Origin: Streptomyces flavotricini
GTDB taxonomy: Bacteria > Actinomycetota > Actinomycetes > Streptomycetales > Streptomycetaceae
Direction of reading: 5' to 3'
Length of the DNA stretch: 64,000 bases
Assembly: GCF_020639365.1 (NCBI RefSeq)
Contig: NZ_JAINUL010000001.1
Location: forward strand, 6,684,867-6,748,866
This document shows, in pieces, positions 34,049 through 42,226 of this stretch; positions within the stretch are counted from its first letter, which is position 1, and the number at the start of each line of letters is the position of its first letter. The notes under the pieces are model-generated. The model worked only from the letters and a program-made list of their open reading frames with translations, was not told where the DNA came from and searched no databases. The translations under genes were made by a program, and so were the position numbers.

Positions 34049-34220
34049 CCGGCAGATGGTAGCGACGGGAGACGGCGGCCGGGGGCGCGGGCGGGGTCGC
34101 GGGCGGGGCACGGACGCGGTCGTGTGCGGGACGTGTGCCCGGCCTGGCCGGGCTGGGTGCGGGTCGAAGAGCTACGCTCCCTATGTACGGATATGTTCCG
34201 ATGTCGAGGAGGAGGCGGAG

Positions 34221-34385
34221 ATGAGTCATTACGACGAGTACACGACTCCGTCGCAGGCAGAGGGCGAGCGGCTCGACGAGGACATGGACGAGAAGGAGAA
34301 GCTGCAGCACCACCACCCCGAGACGATGCGGACCACGCCGTCGCAGGCAGAGGGGGAGCGCAGCGCGGACGACGAGGGGAAGTGA
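34221..34385 (+). CDS. Small acidic protein with a duplicated TTPSQAEGER motif
   Basis: 54 aa from ATG 34221, with GGAGGAGGCGGAG immediately upstream. It is very hydrophilic and acidic, and the segment TTPSQAEGER occurs twice (residues about 8-17 and 38-47), each copy encoded by nearly identical DNA containing CCGTCGCAGGCAGAGGG. No hydrophobic core, signal or transmembrane segment is present, suggesting a disordered protein. The ribosome site, clean small frame and internal duplication support a real gene. No function can be assigned. Confidence 0.6.
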   Translation: MSHYDEYTTPSQAEGERLDEDMDEKEKLQHHHPETMRTTPSQAEGERSADDEGK

Positions 34386-34412
34386 CCCCCGCGGGGTGTG
34401 GCGGCCCGGCCG

Positions 34413-35162
34413 TCAGGTGGCGTCGACCGTCACCGTGAACGAGAACCGGTCACCCCGGTACCGGATCCGCGCCACGTCCACGACCCGTCCGTCCTCGTCG
34501 TACGTCACGCCCGTGTAGTGCAGGATCGGGCTGAGCAGCGGCACCTGGAGCAGTTCGGCCGTCTCCGGGTCGGCGAGCCGCGCCTCGACCGTGTCGGTGA
34601 TCCGGCTGATCCTCACGCCCACCACGTCACGCAGCACCTTGGTCATCGGCCAGCGCGCCAGATCGGCCAGGTCCACGGCCTCGGCGAGTTCCGGGCGGAT
34701 CGCGTTCTCCGCCCAGTTCGTCGGCTCGCCGCTCTCCCCGTCGTGGCGCAGCCGGCGGTACGTGACCACTTCGGCCGTGTCCGGGAAGTGCTCCAGCAGC
34801 TCCCCGGACACGACCGTCCGTGCGTGGCCGAGGATCGTCGTACGGTCGCCCGACTGCTGCGCCACGATCGCGTCGACCGATCCCAGCAGCCGTACCGGCG
34901 CCCCGCGCCGCGCGCCCGGCTCGATGAACGTGCCGCGCCGCCGGTGGCGGCTGATCAGCCCCTCGCCCTCCAGCTCCTTGAGCGCCTGGCGCATGGTCAG
35001 CACGCTGACCCCGTAGTGCTCGGCGAGCTGCTCCTCGGTGGGCAGGCGCAGCGAGGCGTCCGGGGCGCGGCCCAGTATCGAGGCGCGCAGCGACTGCGAC
35101 ACCTGGTACCACAGGGGCAGCTTCCGGTTGAGCACGAGCGAGTCGGGGGCGAAGGCGGTCAC
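34413..35162 (-). CDS. GntR-family regulator, HutC/UTRA type
   Basis: 249 aa from GTG 35162 with GGAGAAC upstream. The N-terminal winged helix reads LWYQVSQSLRASILGR...RLPTEEQLAEHYGVSVLTMRQALKELEGEGLISRHRRRGTFIEPGA. The C-terminal UTRA effector domain includes NAIRPELAEAVDLADLARWPMTKVLRDVVGVRI and LLSPILHYTGVTYDEDGRVVDVARIRYRGDRFSF. UTRA regulators sense small organic acids or sugars. It lies 100 bp downstream of hmgA on the same strand and is therefore a candidate regulator of tyrosine/homogentisate catabolism; whether it binds the dyad upstream of hmgA is untested. Confidence 0.88.
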   Translation of the reverse strand: MTAFAPDSLVLNRKLPLWYQVSQSLRASILGRAPDASLRLPTEEQLAEHYGVSVLTMRQALKELEGEGLISRHRRRGTFIEPGARRGAPVRLLGSVDAIVAQQSGDRTTILGHARTVVSGELLEHFPDTAEVVTYRRLRHDGESGEPTNWAENAIRPELAEAVDLADLARWPMTKVLRDVVGVRISRITDTVEARLADPETAELLQVPLLSPILHYTGVTYDEDGRVVDVARIRYRGDRFSFTVTVDAT

Positions 35163-35262
35163 GGGTGGTTCTCCGTACGGACGGGGCGTGGGGCGCGTGC
35201 TCCGGGGTGTGCCCGGGGGGTGCCTTGCCGGCCGGGCCGGCGGCGTGACACCCCCGGCGATA

Positions 35263-36585
35263 TTAGGCGCGGAAGTGGCGCTGGAGCCCCTGCCAGACGT
35301 CGTCGTATCCGCGCTGGAGGTGATCGGCGCCGGCCGCCTGGGCGGTGGCGGTGATCGGCCAGCGGGTCTCGAACATGAAGGCCAGGCCGTCCTCGATCTT
35401 CTGCGGCTTGAGCTCGGCGGCGCTCGCCTTGTCGAAGGTCTCCCGGTCCGGTCCGTGCGCGGACATCATGTTGTGCAGCGAGCCGCCGCCGGGGACGAAG
35501 CCCTCCGCCTTGGCGTCGTAGGCGCCCTCGATCAGGCCCATGTACTCGCTCATGACGTTCCGGTGGAAGTACGGCGGGCGGAAGGTGTCCTCGCCGACCA
35601 GCCAGCGCGGGGCGAAGACCACGAAGTCCACGCCCGCCAGCCCCGGGGTGTCGGAGGGCGAGGTCAGCACCGTGAAGATCGACGGGTCCGGGTGGTCGTA
35701 GCTGATGGAGCCCATGACGTTGAAACGGCGCAGGTCGTACACGTACGGGGTGTGCGTGCCGTACCACGCGACCACGTCGAGCGGGGAGTGGTCGTAGGTG
35801 GCGGTCCACAGGTTGCCGCAGAACTTGTTGACCACCTCGGTCGGGCGCTCGACGTCCTCGTACGCGGCCACCGGGGCCCGGAAGTCGCGTGCGGCGGCGA
35901 GGCCGTTGGCGCCGATCGGACCGAGGTCCGGCAGCTCGAAGGGGCGGCCGTAGTTCTCGCAGACGTACCCGCGGGCGTCCTCGTCCAGCAGCTCCACGCG
36001 GAAGCGCACGCCGCGCGGGATCAGGGCCACCTCGCCGGGGCCCGCGCTGAGCAGGCCGAGCTCGGTGCGCAGCAGCAGACCGCCGCGCTCGGGGACGATC
36101 AGCAGCTCGCCGTCGGAGTCGCTGAACACCCGGTCGGTCATGGAGGCGTTGGCGGAGTAGAGGTGGATGGCCATGCCGCTGCGCTGGGTGGCGTCGCCGT
36201 TGCCGCCCAGGGTCCACAGGCCCGCCAGGAAGTCGGTGCCGGGGGCCGCATCGGGGAGCGGGTTCCAGCGGAGCCGGTTGGGGTCCGCGGGGGCCTCGGT
36301 GAAGGGCGCGGAGCGCAGGGCGCCGTTGTCGGTCCGGGTGAAGGGCGGGTGGGCCGCCGAGGGGCGGATCCGGTAGAGCCAGGAGCGCCGGTTGTGCCTC
36401 CGGGGCTCCGTGAAGGCGCTGCCGCTGAGCTGCTCCGCGTACAGGCCGAGGGGGGAGCGCTGGGGCGAGTTGCGGCCGGCCGGCAGGGCGCCGGGGACGG
36501 CCTCCGAGCTGTGCTCGTTGCCGAAGCCGGTGAGGTACTCCAGTGCCTCGGCCGTCTTCCTGGCCTGCTCGGCCTGCTCGCTCAT
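35263..36585 (-). CDS. hmgA: Homogentisate 1,2-dioxygenase
   Basis: 440 aa, the usual length. The family start YLTGFGNEHSSEAVPGALP is intact. Iron ligands are recognisable: His and Glu in YFHRNVMSEYMGLIEG and His in NMMSAHGPDRETF, plus HSPLDVVAWYGTHTPYVYDLRRFN. The enzyme opens the ring of homogentisate to maleylacetoacetate in tyrosine/phenylalanine breakdown. GGGAG lies 6 nt before the ATG and a well-formed promoter with a 9-bp dyad lies just upstream. No maleylacetoacetate isomerase or fumarylacetoacetase gene is adjacent, so the rest of the pathway is elsewhere. Confidence 0.95.
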   Translation of the reverse strand: MSEQAEQARKTAEALEYLTGFGNEHSSEAVPGALPAGRNSPQRSPLGLYAEQLSGSAFTEPRRHNRRSWLYRIRPSAAHPPFTRTDNGALRSAPFTEAPADPNRLRWNPLPDAAPGTDFLAGLWTLGGNGDATQRSGMAIHLYSANASMTDRVFSDSDGELLIVPERGGLLLRTELGLLSAGPGEVALIPRGVRFRVELLDEDARGYVCENYGRPFELPDLGPIGANGLAAARDFRAPVAAYEDVERPTEVVNKFCGNLWTATYDHSPLDVVAWYGTHTPYVYDLRRFNVMGSISYDHPDPSIFTVLTSPSDTPGLAGVDFVVFAPRWLVGEDTFRPPYFHRNVMSEYMGLIEGAYDAKAEGFVPGGGSLHNMMSAHGPDRETFDKASAAELKPQKIEDGLAFMFETRWPITATAQAAGADHLQRGYDDVWQGLQRHFRA

Positions 36586-36611
36586 GGGTGCTCCCGCTCT
36601 GTGCAGTCGAA

Positions 36612-36655
36612 GGAATCCTATGGTTGACAGTAGGATTCCGTGGCTCGCGCGTCAA
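36612..36655 (-). promoter_or_regulatory. hmgA promoter with embedded operator dyad
   Basis: On the minus strand TTGACG (complement of 36650-36655), a 17-bp spacer and TACTGT (complement of 36627-36632) make a good housekeeping-type promoter. GGAATCCTA (36612-36620) and TAGGATTCC (36631-36639) form a perfect 9-bp dyad with a 10-bp spacer that covers the -10 box and start site, 27-54 bp before the hmgA ATG. This geometry is that of a repressor operator. Confidence 0.7.
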
Positions 36656-36722
36656 TGGCACCCGGGATTTCGCGCTGCCGTGGGGGATCCAAAAAGATGA
36701 ACATTGCTCTACTCTCACGCGC

Positions 36723-38837
36723 ATGTCGTGGACCCGCAGGTTCCCTGCCGTGCCGGCGGCGCTCCTCGCCGCCCTCCTCGCGCTCCTGTCCCTCTTCGCC
36801 GCCGCGCCCGCCGCCCGCGCGCACGAGGAGCGCCCCGTGACCCTGCCGGACGGCTCCGGGTCCGTGCCCCGGTACCGGACGGCCGAGCCCGATCTGGTGG
36901 TCTGCAAGACCGACCGGCCCGCCTTCGAACGCCGGATATCCGCCTTCCCCGCGGAGCTCAGGCAGCGCAACCTGGCCCTGTACGAGCGGTGCGAGAAGAG
37001 CGGCTACCGGCACCTCCAGGAAGCCGTCGACGCCGTGGACCGGCCGGGCATGAACATCGCGATCCTGCCCGGCCTGTACGAGGAGGAGCCCTCGCTGCCG
37101 AAGCCGACGGGGGAGTGCGCCGCGCTCAAGGCCCCCAACTCCTCGCTCGGCTACCAGATCCTCACCTACGAGCAGCAGGTGCGGTGCCGGCACAACCAGA
37201 ACCTCGTCGCGATCCTCGGCAAGACGGACCTGCAGATCGAGGGCACGGGCGCGAGCCGCCAGGACGTGGTCATCGACGCCAAGTACCAGAAGCTGAACGC
37301 CATCCGCGCCGACAAGTCGAACGGCATCTACTTCCGCAACTTCACCGCGCAGCGGACCACCTTCAACTCGCTGTACGTGCTCGCGGGCGACGGGTTCGTC
37401 ATCGACGACGTCCTGACCAGGTGGAACGACGAGTACGGCTTCCTGACCTTCGCCAGTGACCACGGGCTGTACAAGAACTGCGAGTCGTACGGGAACGGCG
37501 ACTCCGGCATCTATCCCGGCAGCGCCTCCGACATCAACGACGGGCGCGGCTACGAGGTCCCTCGCTACTCCATCGAGATCACCGGCTGCCACAGCCACCA
37601 CAACATGGTCGGCTACTCCGGCACGGCGGGCGACTCGGTCTGGGTCCACGACAACGAGTTCGACGCGAACATGGGCGGCGCCTCGATGGACAGCGCCTTC
37701 CCGGGACACCCGGGACTCCCGCAGAACCACGCCAAGTTCGAGCGGAACCTGATCCACGACAACAACGCCGACTACTACGGGTACGTCGCCGACGGCACCT
37801 GCGCCAAGCCGCCGATCGAGCGCGGCTACGAGCAGGGGGTGGTCTGCCCGCAGATCTCCATGCCGCCGGGCACGGGGATCATCACGGCGGGCGGCAACTG
37901 GAACGTGTACGAGGACAACTGGGTGTACGGGCACCGGCGCGCGGGCTTCTTCCTCTCGGCGGTCCCGGCCTTCATCCGGGGCGAGGAGTCCTGGGGCAAG
38001 CAGGCGGACACCTCCCACCACAACCGGTACGCCGGGAACGTCCTCGGCAAGGACAAGTCCGGCGCCTCCCGCCCCAACGGCATGGACGTGTGGTGGGACG
38101 GCCAGGGCCGCGGCAACTGCTGGCAGTCCGGACCCGACGGCTCCACCCCGGGCACGCTCCCGCACTGCGGTGACCGCCGCGGCGAGGTGTCGGGAGCCTC
38201 CTCCCGGCTGGTCGGCGAACCGGTGAAACTCGCCCAGCTCCTCGTCTGCGCCGACTACAGCGTCCAGGCGCGCAAGCTCCCGGCCGGCTGCGACTGGTAC
38301 GGCGCACGCGGCCTGGAGAGGGTGGAGACCCAGATCGCGCTGGCGGTGGCGGCGGTCCTGCTCCTCGTCGGCGGGGTGCTGTGGTGGCGCCGCCTGCGCG
38401 GGTCCCGCGCGGGCACGGCGGCCTCGCTGCTGGGCCTGGCCGGGCTGGCCCTGGACGTGGCCGGCTCCACGACGCCGCTCGTGGACACCGCCGTGCCGGC
38501 CGTGGCCCTGCTCCTGCTGGGCCTGTGGTGGACGGGCGCGGGCCTCGCCCTGCGGCCCGCCCGCCCCTGGTTGGCGCGGCTGACCCTGCTCCTGGCGGCC
38601 CTCACCCTCCTCGACGCCTTCGACAAGGCCGTCCTGATGATCCCCTGGACCCCGATCGGCCCCTCCTGGGCGCGGGCCCTCGTGGCCGTGGTCTGGGTCC
38701 TGTGGGCGGTCGTGGCCTCGGCCCGCCCGACCACCCCGGGCCCCGGCCCCAGGGGCGACCGCGGCGGCGACCGCGTGCCGGCGCCGGCGGCCCCGACCCA
38801 GGCGCCGCACGCCGAGGCCGCCCCGGACCCGGCATGA
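36723..38837 (+). CDS. Exported parallel beta-helix protein with C-terminal membrane domain
   Basis: 704 aa from ATG 36723. The signal peptide is PAALLAALLALLSLFAAAPAARA. Residues about 100-520 are a right-handed parallel beta-helix (NosD/pectate-lyase-like repeats): IAILPGLYEEEPS, GIYFRNFTAQRTTFNSLYVLAGDGFVIDDVLTRWNDEYGFLTF, GYSIEITGCHSHHNMVGYSG-like and VWVHDNEFDANMGGASMDS. Four hydrophobic helices follow (about residues 535-690), then a Pro/Ala-rich tail. So the beta-helix should face outward and be tethered. No enzymatic residues are obvious. It is followed by a cupredoxin-like lipoprotein and a polytopic membrane protein; the role of the set is unknown. The gene matches SCO1714 as I remember it. 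Confidence 0.75.
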   Translation: MSWTRRFPAVPAALLAALLALLSLFAAAPAARAHEERPVTLPDGSGSVPRYRTAEPDLVVCKTDRPAFERRISAFPAELRQRNLALYERCEKSGYRHLQEAVDAVDRPGMNIAILPGLYEEEPSLPKPTGECAALKAPNSSLGYQILTYEQQVRCRHNQNLVAILGKTDLQIEGTGASRQDVVIDAKYQKLNAIRADKSNGIYFRNFTAQRTTFNSLYVLAGDGFVIDDVLTRWNDEYGFLTFASDHGLYKNCESYGNGDSGIYPGSASDINDGRGYEVPRYSIEITGCHSHHNMVGYSGTAGDSVWVHDNEFDANMGGASMDSAFPGHPGLPQNHAKFERNLIHDNNADYYGYVADGTCAKPPIERGYEQGVVCPQISMPPGTGIITAGGNWNVYEDNWVYGHRRAGFFLSAVPAFIRGEESWGKQADTSHHNRYAGNVLGKDKSGASRPNGMDVWWDGQGRGNCWQSGPDGSTPGTLPHCGDRRGEVSGASSRLVGEPVKLAQLLVCADYSVQARKLPAGCDWYGARGLERVETQIALAVAAVLLLVGGVLWWRRLRGSRAGTAASLLGLAGLALDVAGSTTPLVDTAVPAVALLLLGLWWTGAGLALRPARPWLARLTLLLAALTLLDAFDKAVLMIPWTPIGPSWARALVAVVWVLWAVVASARPTTPGPGPRGDRGGDRVPAPAAPTQAPHAEAAPDPA

Positions 38838-39025
38838 CCCCCTGCCCCGCCGCACGCGGGCACGCCCCACCCCGGACCCGGCCCGCGCGAGGCGACCCCC
38901 GGGGGGGGCGTCGGCCCCCGGGTTCGCCGGGGCGCCCGAAGCGCAGGTGACCCCGGAGACGCTGCCGGCCCCGGATCCGGCACCGCGCACCCCGCCCTGG
39001 CAGCGCCGAACACAGGAGGCCATCC

Positions 39026-39976
39026 GTGACCGACCGGCCCGAGAGCCCGTACGACGACCGCCCCGCGCACCGGGTCCGGTGCCACGCCCGCGCTGTGCCG
39101 CCCCGCCCGCCCCGCACGGCCCGCGGGCACGGCCGAACCACCCGAACCGCGGCGCTGCTCACCGCCGCCCTCCTGCTCGTCGGCGGCGCGGCCGCGGGCT
39201 GCGGCGGGCGGGCCACCACTCACCACAAGCCCGGCACCAGCCACGAGCAGGCCACCGGCAGCGTCGGCACCCTGCTCGATGCCCAGGACCCCACCGGCCA
39301 CCGGCTCCGCGAGGTCCCGGCCGAGGGCGCGCCGCAGGTGCAGCTCGCCGCCCGCCCCGACTCAGAGGACGGCTGGAACCTCCAGCTGACGGTGAAGAAC
39401 TTCCGCTTCACCCCGGACAGCACCGGCGGCGCCGCCCTCCCGGGCGCCGGCCACGCGCACCTCGAGCTCGACGGCCGCAAACTGGCCCGGCTGTACGGCC
39501 CCTGGTTCCACCTGCCGGCGGCTCAGGCGCCCGAGGGCGCGCACACCCTGACCGTCCGCCTCTACGCCGACGACCACACCGCCTGGGCCGTCGCCGGCAA
39601 GGCGATCGAGGGCACGCTCGAGCTCACCGCCGGCGCCGGCGCCCCCGGCCAGGCCGGCCACAGCCACACCCCGCCGTCGGTGCCCCCCTCACCGCCGTCG
39701 TCGCAGGCGCCCGCCGACCGCACCGTGACCATCGCCGTCCGGGACGGCAAGGTCACCCCGCCCCCCGGCCGCACCGAGCTGCGGCGCGGGGAACGCCTCG
39801 CCCTGCGCGTCACCAGCGACCGTGCCGACACCCTGCACGTCCACGGCTACGACAAGGAACTCGCCCTGCCGGCAGGCCAGGAGGCCACCCTGGTCCTGAC
39901 GGCCGACCGTACGGGCCTCTTCGAGGTCGAGACCCATGGGTCCCGCCTCGTCCTGACCCAGCTCCTCGTCCGATGA
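39026..39976 (+). CDS. Exported lipoprotein-like protein with cupredoxin-like C-terminal domain
   Basis: 316 aa from GTG 39026 with CAGGAGG 6 nt upstream. A basic N-terminus and hydrophobic run (ALLTAALLLVGGAAAGCGGRA) end in a weak lipobox AAGC. The middle domain reads WNLQLTVKNFRFTPDSTGGAALPGAGHAHLELDGRKLARLYGPWFHLP, a beta-sandwich with several histidines. The last about 90 residues, VTPPPGRTELRRGERLALRVTSDRADTLHVHGYDKELALPAGQEATLVLTADRTGLFEVETHGSRLVLTQLLV, resemble a cupredoxin-like fold, although the classic Cys ligand is absent. Copper or other metal binding is possible but unproven. It probably functions with the flanking membrane proteins. Confidence 0.72.
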   Translation: MTDRPESPYDDRPAHRVRCHARAVPPRPPRTARGHGRTTRTAALLTAALLLVGGAAAGCGGRATTHHKPGTSHEQATGSVGTLLDAQDPTGHRLREVPAEGAPQVQLAARPDSEDGWNLQLTVKNFRFTPDSTGGAALPGAGHAHLELDGRKLARLYGPWFHLPAAQAPEGAHTLTVRLYADDHTAWAVAGKAIEGTLELTAGAGAPGQAGHSHTPPSVPPSPPSSQAPADRTVTIAVRDGKVTPPPGRTELRRGERLALRVTSDRADTLHVHGYDKELALPAGQEATLVLTADRTGLFEVETHGSRLVLTQLLVR

Positions 39977-40043
39977 CCCCGCCCGCGACCCGCCTGGCCC
40001 GGTTCCCCTTCCGCGGAGGGCAACAAGGCCGTACGGGCGCACC

Positions 40044-41441
40044 GTGGTGACCCCGGTAGCGCCGAGTCTCGGGCTCGGTCTCGGTCTGGGGCCCAGGCTC
40101 GGGCCCGGGCCCGGCGCGGGCGGGGGCCGGGGCGCGGTCCTTCGCCCGGCCGATCCGCTCACCACGCTCGCGCACGGGATCGGGTCCCAACACGATCTGC
40201 CGATCTCTCCCTTCTACGCCTTCGCCGGCGCCTTCGCCGCACTGTTCGTCTCCTTCCTCGCGCTCGGTCTGCTCTGGTCCTCCTCCCGATTCCGCGGCGA
40301 CCGCTCGGGCCTCGCCCTGCCCGCCGCCCTGGAGCGGATCGCCGACGCGCCGGCCACCCGCACCGCCCTGCGCGGACTCGGCCTCGCCGCCGCCCTCGCC
40401 GTCCTCCTCTCCCTCCTCCTCGGTCCCGACGACCCCGCGCGCAACCCCGCCCCCGGCGCCGTCTACGTCCTCCTCTGGGTCGGCCTCGTGCCCGCCTCCC
40501 TCCTCCTCGGCCCCGTCTGGCGCCTGCTCAACCCGCTCCGCACCCTCCACCGCCTGTGCCACCGGCTGCCCCGCGCCCGGCGGCGGCACGCGCACGCCCC
40601 CCTTCCCGCCCGGCTCGGCCAATGGCCCGCCGCCGCCGGGCTGTTCGGCTTCACCTGGCTCGAACTCGCCGCTCCGGATCCTGCATCCACCACCACCCTC
40701 CTGATCGCCCTCGCCCTCTACACCGCCGCCCACCTCGCGCTCGCCGCCCGCTTCGGAGAGCGCTGGTTCGCCGACGCCGACGCCTTCGAGGCGTACTCCG
40801 CCCTCCTGGCCCGGCTCTCCCCCCTCGGCCGCCGCAGCGACGGCCGCCTGGTGCTCCGCAACCCCTTCCACGGACTCGACGCGACACCCGAGCGGCCCGG
40901 ACTCGTCGCCACCGTCTGCGTCCTGCTCGGCTCCACCGCCTACGACGGCTACTCCGACGACCCGTCGTGGATCAACACCCTCCAGGCCTCCCCCCTCGGC
41001 CGCACCCCCACGGCCACGCTCGGACTGCTCGCCTCCATCGCCCTCGTCGCCACCCTGTACTGCCTCTGCGCAGTGGCCACCCGCCTCGTCTGCGGCCCGC
41101 ACCCCGGCCCGCTGACCGCCTTCGCCCACTCACTCGTGCCGATCGCGCTCGGCTATCTCGTCGCCCACTACTTCTCCCTCCTCGTCACCGAAGGACCACG
41201 CACCGTAATCATGGCAGCGGGCACTGACAACGCCCCAGAACCCTTGCCGCCACTGGGCCCCGGGGGTCTCGCCGCCCTCCAGGTGATCGCCGTCGTCACC
41301 GGCCACGTACTCGGAGTGATCGCGGCCCACGACCGCTCCGTACGCCTCTTCCCGCCCGCCAGGGCCGTCGCCGGCCAGCTGCCGCTGCTCGCGCTCATGA
41401 TCACTTACACGATCGGGGGCATCGGCCTCCTGCTGAACTGA
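40044..41441 (+). CDS. Polytopic membrane protein of unknown function
   Basis: 465 aa from GTG 40044 (a second GTG follows at 40047). A low-complexity N-terminus (LGLGLGLGPRLGPGPGAGGG) precedes the conserved-looking part beginning LAHGIGSQHDLPISPFYAFAGAFAALFVSFLALGLLW. At least nine hydrophobic segments are visible, with short loops containing GPVWRLLNPLRTLHRL and DGYSDDPSWINTLQ. The LAHGIG..DLP.P......A motif occurs in actinobacterial membrane proteins of unknown role. It follows the cupredoxin-like lipoprotein by 67 bp and precedes a TetR gene by 32 bp, so these may be one transcription unit. Confidence 0.68.
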   Translation: MVTPVAPSLGLGLGLGPRLGPGPGAGGGRGAVLRPADPLTTLAHGIGSQHDLPISPFYAFAGAFAALFVSFLALGLLWSSSRFRGDRSGLALPAALERIADAPATRTALRGLGLAAALAVLLSLLLGPDDPARNPAPGAVYVLLWVGLVPASLLLGPVWRLLNPLRTLHRLCHRLPRARRRHAHAPLPARLGQWPAAAGLFGFTWLELAAPDPASTTTLLIALALYTAAHLALAARFGERWFADADAFEAYSALLARLSPLGRRSDGRLVLRNPFHGLDATPERPGLVATVCVLLGSTAYDGYSDDPSWINTLQASPLGRTPTATLGLLASIALVATLYCLCAVATRLVCGPHPGPLTAFAHSLVPIALGYLVAHYFSLLVTEGPRTVIMAAGTDNAPEPLPPLGPGGLAALQVIAVVTGHVLGVIAAHDRSVRLFPPARAVAGQLPLLALMITYTIGGIGLLLN

Positions 41442-41473
41442 GACCGCGGCTGAACCGAGGAGCCAGGAGCGGC

Positions 41474-42097
41474 ATGATGGACCCCGTGCCCCCCGCCCAC
41501 CCCCTGCGCCGGACGCCGATCCAGCAGCGCAGCGCCGACCGGCTCGCCCGGATCCTCGACGCCTGCGCCGAACTGCTCGACGAGACCGGGTACGAGAACC
41601 TCAGCACCCGGGCCGTCGCCCTGCGCGCCGGCGTGCCCATCGGCTCGGTCTACCGCTTCTTCGGCAACAAGCGGGCCATGTCCATCGCCCTCGCCCACCG
41701 CAACCTGGACCGGTACACCGACGCCATCGCGGACCGCCTCGACGGGCTCCCGGCCGGCGACTGGCGGCCCGTCGTGGACGCCGTGCTCGACGAGTACCTC
41801 GCCATGAAGAGGACCGTCCCCGGTTTCGCGTTCGTCGACTTCGGGGTGCCCGCCCCGCCCGCCGCGGGCCCGGCCGCCGACCCCAACGGGCTGGTCGCCG
41901 TACGCCTCACCGAACTGCTCGGCGCCCACCTCGACCTGACCCCGGACGCGGCCCTGCGGCGGGCGGTCCTGGTCGCCGTCGAGGCCACGGACGCGCTGAC
42001 GAAGCTGGCCTTCCGCGCCGATCCGGCCGGCGACCCCGACATCGTGGCCGAGATCCGGGCCATGATGCACGCGTACCTGTCCCGCGTACTGGACTGA
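41474..42097 (+). CDS. TetR-family regulator
   Basis: 207 aa with AGGAG 5 nt before ATG 41474. The DNA-binding region RLARILDACAELLDETGYENLSTRAVALRAGVPIGSVYRFFGNKRAMSIAL is a typical TetR helix-turn-helix ending YRFFGNK. The ligand domain is of ordinary length and shows no informative motif. It is placed between the membrane-protein gene and the molybdopterin oxidoreductase gene. A TetR-type half palindrome (AACCGGTCGGTATG, 42162-42175) lies 65 bp after its stop and upstream of the oxidoreductase, making that gene its likely target. Confidence 0.85.
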   Translation: MMDPVPPAHPLRRTPIQQRSADRLARILDACAELLDETGYENLSTRAVALRAGVPIGSVYRFFGNKRAMSIALAHRNLDRYTDAIADRLDGLPAGDWRPVVDAVLDEYLAMKRTVPGFAFVDFGVPAPPAAGPAADPNGLVAVRLTELLGAHLDLTPDAALRRAVLVAVEATDALTKLAFRADPAGDPDIVAEIRAMMHAYLSRVLD

Positions 42098-42161
42098 CCC
42101 GCACGCGGGAGCACCGCGCGCGCATCCCGGCCCCTCCCCGCAGTCCCCTCCCCACCGTCCC

Positions 42162-42175
42162 AACCGGTCGGTATG
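42162..42175 (+). promoter_or_regulatory. TetR-type operator word upstream of the molybdopterin oxidoreductase
   Basis: AACCGGTCGGTATG contains the palindromic core ACCGGT and is repeated exactly, in reverse orientation, at 57405-57418 upstream of the SDR/acyl-CoA ligase operon. Such ACCGACCGGT words are typical of actinobacterial TetR operators. Confidence 0.55.
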
Positions 42176-42226
42176 CTCGGACGTGCCCGCGTGTACGTGT
42201 CGCAGCCTGCCGCCCCTGGAGGGCCC

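Noticed and set aside
38838..39025. G8 run and C/G-rich hairpin between the beta-helix and lipoprotein genes
   Set aside because: Structure potential is expected at this composition and no arm is long enough to call a terminator with confidence.
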